Assembly: GCA_009786715.1 (NCBI GenBank)
Contig: WQRN01000026.1
Location: 1-20,017 of the forward strand
Source of the DNA: Treponema sp.
GTDB taxonomy: Bacteria > Spirochaetota > Spirochaetia > Treponematales > Breznakiellaceae
Direction of reading: 5' to 3'
DNA length: 20,017 nucleotides
Shown here: piece by piece, positions 14,981-20,017 of the stretch
Layout of the letters: every line of letters starts with the position of its first letter
Numbering within the stretch: position 1 is the first letter of the stretch
Made by a program: the position numbers and the translations under genes
Notes under the pieces: generated by a model
Databases searched by the model: none
What the model saw: only the letters and a program-made list of their open reading frames with translations
What the model was told of the DNA's origin: nothing

Positions 14981-16354
14981 ATGAAAATAGCCATGTTTAC
15001 AGACTCTTATTGGCCGCGGGTCAACGGCGTTACTGTATCGGTAGATTCATTTTCTCGCGCGCTGATTAAAGAAGGGCATGACGTTCTTATTGTATGTTCT
15101 TCGTATCCGGAAGACGGAAACATCCCTATATCGTTTTATGAGAATCCTTCAAAAGCAAACGAGCCGTTAGTTGTAAAAGTCCCTTCCCTTCCCGTGTTTA
15201 TCTCCAAAGAAGACAGGCTTGCCAAATTCAGCAAGATGAACTGGGTATTCAAACAGGTAGATTCTTTTAACCCGGATATAATTCATATAAACACGGAAAT
15301 GATGATCGGCGAATTCGGCATATGGTACGCGAGAACCCACAACTTGGCGATTGTTTATACCTTTCATACAATGTGGGAAGATTACGGCCCTAATTATTTT
15401 CCTTTCCTTCCTGTCTTCGTTGTAAAATTTTTTATACGCGGCATTTTAAAAAGCGTTTTAAGACGGGCATACAGGGTAATAGTTCCAACGCCGCAGATTA
15501 AACAGGCTATTATGCGTTACAGGTTAAAAATAATTCCTTTTATGCTTCCGACAGGAATTGAACCGGATTTGTTCAGAAACAGCAAAAGTGATATCGCGGC
15601 GTTCCGCGCGAAACTGGAAGGGCTTTTTCCTATTCTTAAAAATAAGCGTATAGTTCTTTTCGCGGGAAGAATAGGAAAAGAAAAAAATCTCGGATTTTTA
15701 TTAAATATTCTGCCTGAAATTATTTCCAAACATCCCGATGTAATTCTTTTAATCGCAGGCAACGGACCTGATCTTGAATATTACAAAGAAGAAGCGGCGC
15801 GGCTTGGAATTGAAAACACCTGCGTATTCACGGGATATTTCGATCGCAAGGATTTGGCTCTTGTTTACTCTGTTTCAGAACTTTTTTTATTCCCCTCTCT
15901 TACGGACACTCAGGGGCTTGTTACTCTGGAAGCCATGCTTTCAGGCACTCCGGTGGTGGCAATCGGCGCATTAGGCACTCTAACCGTTATGGGAGGAGAC
16001 AACGGCGGCTTTATGGTAAAAAACAACGCAGCGGAATTTACAGGCAGGGTGCTTGAACTTTTAGAAGACAAAGAACTTTATGCAAGAAAATCCGAGGAAG
16101 CGAAAAATCACGCAAAGGCGTGGTCTATAGAAGAATTAACAAAAAAACTTATTGGACTGTATAAGGAAACAATATCAGATTACACAGAAGAGTTCGGGTA
16201 TCGCATAACGCCTGTTTGGGAACTTCTCATCGAAAAAAGATGGTGGAAAATGAACAACATGATCTTAAAAAAGAAAACAAAAGAAAACTGGCAGAAATTG
16301 CTTGCCAATTTAAAAGCCCCTGAATCAAAGAACGCTCTGCAGGAATTGCCTTAA
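14981..16354 (+). CDS. GT4-family glycosyltransferase (lipid glycosyltransferase-like)
   Basis: A 457-residue GT-B fold enzyme that transfers a sugar from a nucleotide-sugar donor. The N-terminal half has [17 protein letters not shown] (5-21, the glycine loop) and [13 protein letters not shown] (127-139, acceptor side). The C-terminal half has [10 protein letters not shown] (227-236, R230 and K235 for donor phosphate) and [20 protein letters not shown] (305-324). The E-x7-E motif has Asp309 in place of its first Glu, paired with E317. The DTQGL.TLEAM form and the W-E-D-Y segment resemble alpha-monoglucosyldiacylglycerol synthases, so a membrane glycolipid role is likely but unproven. An ~80-residue basic tail ([19 protein letters not shown]) may bind the membrane. 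AAGGG lies 5 bases before the ATG. Its last 30 bases overlap the opposing ABC ATPase gene. Confidence 0.88.
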   Translation: MKIAMFTDSYWPRVNGVTVSVDSFSRALIKEGHDVLIVCSSYPEDGNIPISFYENPSKANEPLVVKVPSLPVFISKEDRLAKFSKMNWVFKQVDSFNPDIIHINTEMMIGEFGIWYARTHNLAIVYTFHTMWEDYGPNYFPFLPVFVVKFFIRGILKSVLRRAYRVIVPTPQIKQAIMRYRLKIIPFMLPTGIEPDLFRNSKSDIAAFRAKLEGLFPILKNKRIVLFAGRIGKEKNLGFLLNILPEIISKHPDVILLIAGNGPDLEYYKEEAARLGIENTCVFTGYFDRKDLALVYSVSELFLFPSLTDTQGLVTLEAMLSGTPVVAIGALGTLTVMGGDNGGFMVKNNAAEFTGRVLELLEDKELYARKSEEAKNHAKAWSIEELTKKLIGLYKETISDYTEEFGYRITPVWELLIEKRWWKMNNMILKKKTKENWQKLLANLKAPESKNALQELP

Positions 16355-17101
16355 ACGATCATTCTGCGGATTTGTAAATAAAATTTCCGGTTTTCCTTCT
16401 TCTAAAATCGAACCTTCAAACATGAACACTACCCTATTGGCAACCTCGCGCGCAAAACCCATTTCGTGGCTTACCACAATCATGGTCATTCCTGCGCCCG
16501 CCAATTGCTTCATTACCGCTAACACTTCGCCGACAAGTTCAGGGTCTAAGGCCGAAGTCGGCTCGTCAAAAAGCATAATGCGCGGCTCCATTGCTAGAGC
16601 GCGAGCGATTGCCACGCGCTGCTGCTGACCGCCTGAAAGCTGCGAAGGATAAGCGTCTACCTTGTCGCTTAAACCAACCCTTTCAAGTATTTGCAGAGAT
16701 CTTGCGCGCGCTTCTTCTGCAGGCAATTTGCGCACATTCAAAGGAGCGAGCATTACATTTTCCAGAGCTGTTTTGTGCGGAAAAAGATTGAACCGCTGAA
16801 AAACCATTCCCACTTCCAGGAGAATTTTATTTCTCTCCTCGCTGTTCATTTTTACGCTGTTAACGCCGTTACGGCAGTCGAATAACAAATTGTCTTCTAT
16901 GTAAATCTGTCCTTCGTCAATTGTTTCCAGCCTGTTAAGCGCGCGAAGATATGTTGATTTACCCGCGCCCGAAGGACCGATAATGCAGAGAACTTCGCTT
17001 TGTTCAACGGTAAGAGATACGTTTTTTAAAACATTAAGAGGCCCTCTCCCTCCGCCGCCGTGAAAAGTTTTGCACACTCCTACAGTTTTAATCATTGACA
17101 T
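16325..17101 (-). CDS. Polar amino acid ABC transporter ATP-binding protein (GlnQ/HisP type)
   Basis: A 258-residue ATPase that energises amino acid uptake. Walker [10 protein letters not shown] (42-50), Q-loop Q102, [20 protein letters not shown] beginning at 155, Walker B IMLFDE (175-180), SALD and switch H212 in [11 protein letters not shown] are intact. A glycine-rich insertion (HGGGGRGP, 14-21) lies in the first loop before the Walker A strand. The start at 17101 is 4 bases after the permease stop; ATG 17095 is an alternative, and the longer frame from 17149 would add unrelated sequence overlapping the permease. Last of three cotranscribed genes. Its 3' end overlaps the glycosyltransferase gene tail to tail. 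The substrate cannot be fixed from the ATPase. Confidence 0.93.
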   Translation of the reverse strand: MSMIKTVGVCKTFHGGGGRGPLNVLKNVSLTVEQSEVLCIIGPSGAGKSTYLRALNRLETIDEGQIYIEDNLLFDCRNGVNSVKMNSEERNKILLEVGMVFQRFNLFPHKTALENVMLAPLNVRKLPAEEARARSLQILERVGLSDKVDAYPSQLSGGQQQRVAIARALAMEPRIMLFDEPTSALDPELVGEVLAVMKQLAGAGMTMIVVSHEMGFAREVANRVVFMFEGSILEEGKPEILFTNPQNDRLRQFLQSVL

Positions 17102-17105
17102 AGAT

Positions 17106-17768
17106 TTACTCGTACACCGAATATTTTTTTTCCAGTTTGCGGAAAACAAATGTAAATACGGCTGTTATAATCAAATAGAGAATCATCGCGGGAATATAAA
17201 CAAGAGCGGACCTTGTGGAACCTTCGATATTCCTTGTCGCCTTTGTAATGTCAACTAACGCTATCATGGAAACTAAAGACGCGTCTTTCAGCATCATGAT
17301 AAATTCATTGCCGACAGGCGGAATCAAACGCCTTATAGACTGAGGAATGATAACAAGGCTCATTGTCTGCCAGTAAGACAATCCCAAAGCGCGGGAAGCT
17401 TCAAATTGCCCCTTATCTATGCTTTGAATGGCGGCTCTTATAATTTCCGCGCAATACGCCGCCGCGTTTAATGAAAAGGCAATGAACGCCGCAAGAAACC
17501 TGTTGTTGATTGTAAGAGCCGGAATTATCATCGGAAGCGCGTAATAAACAAAATAGAGCTGCATTAAAAGCGGCGTTCCCCTGAAAAAGAAAACATACGC
17601 GCTGCATAATTTGTTAATGATTGCGTTTTTGGACATCTTTCCCAACGCGAGGAATAGACTTAAAACAAGCCCCGCGCCGACAGCCAGAACAGTCAGCGCG
17701 ATGGTAACCCTGGCGCCCCGCAGGAGCTGGGGCATCCATGAAACAATAATTGTTCTTAGGGTATCCAT
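17106..17768 (-). CDS. Polar amino acid ABC transporter permease (HisM/GlnP type)
   Basis: A 220-residue inner-membrane permease of the His/Glu/Gln/Arg family. Predicted TM segments are around 21-43, 55-80, 89-108 and 190-212. [10 protein letters not shown] (61-70) is the family hallmark, and the EAA coupling loop is [20 protein letters not shown] (108-127) followed by LGLSYWQT and IPQ, which docks on the ATPase. Only one permease gene is present, so the channel is expected to be a homodimer. It starts 6 bases after the binding-protein stop, with AAAGG overlapping that stop as the ribosome site, and ends 4 bases before the ATPase start. Confidence 0.93.
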   Translation of the reverse strand: MDTLRTIIVSWMPQLLRGARVTIALTVLAVGAGLVLSLFLALGKMSKNAIINKLCSAYVFFFRGTPLLMQLYFVYYALPMIIPALTINNRFLAAFIAFSLNAAAYCAEIIRAAIQSIDKGQFEASRALGLSYWQTMSLVIIPQSIRRLIPPVGNEFIMMLKDASLVSMIALVDITKATRNIEGSTRSALVYIPAMILYLIITAVFTFVFRKLEKKYSVYE

Positions 17769-17774
17769 TAACCT

Positions 17775-18572
17775 TTATCGCCGAACGGGAGAGACAAGAT
17801 CCATGCCGTTAAAAATTTCATGTGAAATCCGGAGCATGGTTCCGTCTTCAAAAAGCGAATCTAACGCTTTATCAATTGTTTCTGTCAGAGCGTCGTTTCC
17901 TTTTTTCATGCAGACGCCGAACTCTTCTTCTCCGCCCTGCCAGACGATTTCGAAAATATCAGAGCGCGCTACATATTCATACGCCACTAAAAGATCCGTC
18001 ATAATGGCGTCCACCCTGCTTAACTCAAGTTCATTAAAACAATACATTACCTTGTCGTACTCATGAGCGGTAAAGCGCAATCCTTCGGCTGCGAGATCCG
18101 CCATGTAATCATCCGATGTAGTGTCCGCCTGATACGCGACGCCGAGTCCGGCTAGATCCCGCGGGGTTTTTACCAAATGCTTTGAATTTTTAGGCAGTAC
18201 GATTGCAAGGGTGTTTTGGATGTAAGGCTTGCTGAAATTATGAGCTTTTAACCTTGCTTCGTTGATTGTCACAGAAGAGATAATGCAATCGAACTTTTTT
18301 GTATTAACGGCGGCAAAAATCCCATCCCAGGCGGTGTCGACGTATTGAACCTGTAAACCCATTCTGTCCGCCAGCGCTTTTCCAAGGCTTACGTCAAAAC
18401 CGATGGGGGTTGAACCGTCTTCAGCAAAATATTCCATCGGAGGGTAGCCGATTTCCATTCCAACCATTAAAACGCCTTTTTTTATCGTAAGACCGCCCGA
18501 ATCCTTTGAGCAGCTTGTAAAAATTACTGTAAAAAAAACCAAAATAGATAAAACAAATGCAATTTTTTTCAT
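17775..18572 (-). CDS. Amino acid-binding lipoprotein of the ABC transporter (SBP family 3)
   Basis: A 265-residue solute-binding lipoprotein. The signal peptide ends in VIFTSC with Cys21 as lipid anchor. The mature domain has the family 3 order: LMVGMEIGYPPMEYF, IGFDVSLGKALADRMG, WDGIFAAVNTKKFDCIISSV with TINEAR, F.KPYI, and in the second lobe DLAGLGVAYQADTTSDDY and VDAIMTDLLVAYEY. It delivers polar amino acids to the downstream permease/ATPase. AGGGGG 7 bases before the ATG is a strong ribosome site. First gene of the operon; the promoter is at 18606-18634. Ligand identity cannot be read from the motifs. Confidence 0.93.
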   Translation of the reverse strand: MKKIAFVLSILVFFTVIFTSCSKDSGGLTIKKGVLMVGMEIGYPPMEYFAEDGSTPIGFDVSLGKALADRMGLQVQYVDTAWDGIFAAVNTKKFDCIISSVTINEARLKAHNFSKPYIQNTLAIVLPKNSKHLVKTPRDLAGLGVAYQADTTSDDYMADLAAEGLRFTAHEYDKVMYCFNELELSRVDAIMTDLLVAYEYVARSDIFEIVWQGGEEEFGVCMKKGNDALTETIDKALDSLFEDGTMLRISHEIFNGMDLVSPVRR

Positions 18573-18605
18573 AAAATGTCCCCCTATAGCGCTGTATTTA
18601 TGCTA

Positions 18606-18634
18606 AATTTATCTGAAACAGATATTATTGTCAA
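18606..18634 (-). promoter_or_regulatory. Promoter of the amino acid transporter operon
   Basis: On the minus strand: perfect -35 TTGACA (18629-18634), 17-base spacer, weaker -10 TAAATT (18606-18611); start near 18599. The weak -10 suggests that an activator may be needed. Confidence 0.6.
18610..18624. promoter_or_regulatory. Palindrome inside the transporter promoter (possible operator)
   Basis: TATCTG-AAA-CAGATA, a perfect 6-bp inverted repeat, lies between the -10 and -35 elements. Its position would suit a repressor or a MerR-like activator; the binding protein is unknown. Confidence 0.4.
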
Positions 18635-18648
18635 TATATCAAATTTTA

Positions 18649-18681
18649 CTAATAGTGTATTATATTTATCTAATAGTGTAT
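18649..18681. repeat. Pair of 12-bp direct repeats with 21-bp spacing
   Basis: CTAATAGTGTAT occurs at 18649-18660 and 18670-18681, exactly two helical turns apart. It is 15 bases upstream of the transporter -35 and also upstream of the LuxR-gene promoter. This geometry is typical of activator binding sites. Confidence 0.55.
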
Positions 18682-18760
18682 GTATTATGTTCTAAATGAT
18701 AATATAATTACAATTTTACGCACTGTATAACATTTCATATTAATATCGTTATATTTTTAT

Positions 18761-18789
18761 TTGACAAATACAAAATGTTTATTTACGAT
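18761..18789 (+). promoter_or_regulatory. Promoter of the MalT-like regulator gene
   Basis: -35 TTGACA (18761-18766), 17-base spacer, -10 TACGAT (18784-18789); start near 18796, leader about 56 bases. Confidence 0.6.
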
Positions 18790-18851
18790 TTGAATTAAGA
18801 ATATATCATTTTTTTGTGAATTCGCCGATAAGGGAGTGTAAAAAAAACCAG

Positions 18852-20017
18852 ATGTCAACATTACATCAGGATACTGATAATCCAGCAGTTAAAAACAGTG
18901 ATTTTCATTTTGAGCGATCACGTTTGAACAATACATTCATGGAAGCTATGAAATATCCGCTTATTTCAATATGCGCGGGCGCCGGTTACGGTAAAACAAC
19001 CGCGGCAGGCGATTTTGTAAAATCCTATCAGGCAAATACTGTTTGGGTACAGCTTTCAGAACGCGATAATGTCGGCGCCCGTTTTTGGGAAAATTTCTCA
19101 CACAGCATGGCACAGATCAACAATGAATTTTCTTCTTCAATAAAAAAACTTGGTTTTCCAGATACCGCAGAAAAATTAAAACAATATCTTACCTTTCAGA
19201 TTAAATTCGCGGATAAAAAACGCAGGATTATTGTTTTTGACGATTGTCATTGCATCGAAAACCCCGTTGTAATCAGGTTTGTGGAAGAAGCAATCCGCAA
19301 TTTGCCGCCTGTAACAAATCTTTTTATAATTTCCCGTTCAACGCCGCGTCTTAACATCGCAGGGCTTACTTCAAGCGATCAAATATTTGAAGTAAATGAA
19401 GATATACTCAGATTTACAGAGAGCGAACTTGCGCAGTATTTCCGCAGTCAGGGGATTTCTTTAAAACCGGATACTCTGCGCTCGATCTGGCAGGATACTG
19501 AAGGATGGGCGTTCGCGCTGAATTATATCGCAAGATCTTACAAAAAAGCACCCGGCTACGAAGGATATTTGCGTAACGCGATGAAAACAAATATCTTCCG
19601 TTTTATGGAAACGGAAATTTGGGACACTATCTCCGCCCGTCTTAAAAACTTTTTAGTGCGTCTTTCTTTAATAGATCATCTGTCTGTAGAGCTTATTTCA
19701 CAATTGGGCGGCACAGACGAAGGTCTTGTAACAGAACTTGAAAAGCAAAACGATTATGTCAGGCGGGACAGTTATATTAACGCGTATTTAATTCATCCGC
19801 TTTTTCTTGAATTTATGGCAACAAAGCAGGATATTCTTTCTTCTGAGCTGAAACGAGAAACATATTCAATAGCCGGCGTTTGGTGCAACAAAAACGGGTT
19901 TAAAATTGACGCTCTTTCTTATTTTGAAAAGATCGAGGATTATAACGCCATTGTCGGAATGTTCATCGGCTCTCCCGCTGAAATACCTTTCGATATTTCC
20001 TGTTACGCGGCGCAAAT
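18852..20017 (+). CDS. MalT-type LuxR-family regulator with STAND ATPase (partial, runs off right edge)
   Basis: An open frame of 388 codons with no stop before the window end. It begins with a short leader and FHFERSRLNN..., typical of MalT/AcoK-like regulators. Walker A is AGAGYGKTT (42-50) and Walker B RIIVFDDCH (125-133). FIISRSTPRLNIAGL is the sensor-type motif, and the winged-helix and start of the helical region follow (NDYVRRDSYINAYLIHPLF). The family uses ATP and an inducer to oligomerise and ends in a LuxR helix-turn-helix, which would lie outside the window. The start at 18852 is the first ATG; AGGGAG at 18831-18836 is 15 bases upstream, longer than usual. It diverges from the amino acid transporter operon, which it may control (inference). 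Confidence 0.9.
   Translation, partial: MSTLHQDTDNPAVKNSDFHFERSRLNNTFMEAMKYPLISICAGAGYGKTTAAGDFVKSYQANTVWVQLSERDNVGARFWENFSHSMAQINNEFSSSIKKLGFPDTAEKLKQYLTFQIKFADKKRRIIVFDDCHCIENPVVIRFVEEAIRNLPPVTNLFIISRSTPRLNIAGLTSSDQIFEVNEDILRFTESELAQYFRSQGISLKPDTLRSIWQDTEGWAFALNYIARSYKKAPGYEGYLRNAMKTNIFRFMETEIWDTISARLKNFLVRLSLIDHLSVELISQLGGTDEGLVTELEKQNDYVRRDSYINAYLIHPLFLEFMATKQDILSSELKRETYSIAGVWCNKNGFKIDALSYFEKIEDYNAIVGMFIGSPAEIPFDISCYAAQ

Larger units (their letters stand above)
18573..18851. other. AT-rich divergent regulatory region
   Basis: 279 bases with no reading frame worth calling. From left to right it holds the transporter leader and Shine-Dalgarno, the transporter promoter with its palindrome, the two 12-bp direct repeats, a ~80-base AT-rich stretch (18682-18760) in which I see nothing specific, the LuxR-gene promoter and its AGGGAG at 18831-18836. 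Confidence 0.6.

Noticed and set aside
1..20017. CRISPR arrays, tRNA or rRNA genes, complete insertion sequences, toxin-antitoxin or other defence systems
   Set aside because: None seen on either strand; the only mobile-type trace is the Rpn remnant.

Overview
The window looks like a chromosomal stretch of a Treponema-like spirochaete. The reasons are the lipoproteins with loose lipoboxes (VVSC, IAVSC, FTSC), a beta-barrel outer-membrane protein ending in Phe and resembling treponemal surface proteins, a PocR-domain AraC regulator, a MalT-type LuxR regulator, an Rpn-family remnant and moderate G+C. The genus is an inference; no rRNA or other marker gene is present.

Layout. Positions 1-1554 (+) hold the tail of one AraC regulator and a complete PocR/AraC regulator that share a 29-bp identical stretch. 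Next comes a short Rpn-nuclease remnant (1710-2042, +) that meets the following minus-strand operon at a bidirectional terminator (2057-2085). That operon (7555 to 2107, minus) has its own promoter at 7628-7656 and encodes an outer-membrane barrel protein followed by two paralogous lipoproteins, the larger with two extra ~104-residue C-terminal beta repeats. This looks like a surface complex of unknown function. A lone MalK/UgpC-type ABC ATPase (7775-8878, minus) has a good promoter of its own. Between it and the alaA aminotransferase (9145-10362, minus) lies a strongly structured stretch ending in a minus-strand terminator. alaA overlaps by 4 bp an upstream gene for a two-TM membrane protein.

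From 11286 the plus strand carries a very tight three-gene operon: a divergent HD-GYP-like protein, a CNNM/CBS/CorC-type membrane protein and a DEAD-box helicase. The promoters of the HD-GYP operon and the alaA operon face each other and overlap, so they probably exclude one another. A GT4 glycosyltransferase (14981-16354, +) with its own promoter overlaps by 30 bp, tail to tail, the last gene of a polar amino acid ABC transporter operon (lipoprotein binding protein, permease, ATPase; 18572 to 16325, minus). The transporter operon and a MalT-like LuxR regulator (18852 to beyond the right edge, +) diverge from an AT-rich intergenic region containing two promoters, a palindrome and a 12-bp direct repeat spaced exactly 21 bp, so the regulator may act on the transporter (inference).

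No tRNA, rRNA, CRISPR array, complete insertion sequence or recognisable defence system was found. The least explained items are the surface-protein operon, the structured RNA-like element at 8976-9103, the HD-GYP protein with altered metal ligands, and the overlapping promoters at 11194-11256.
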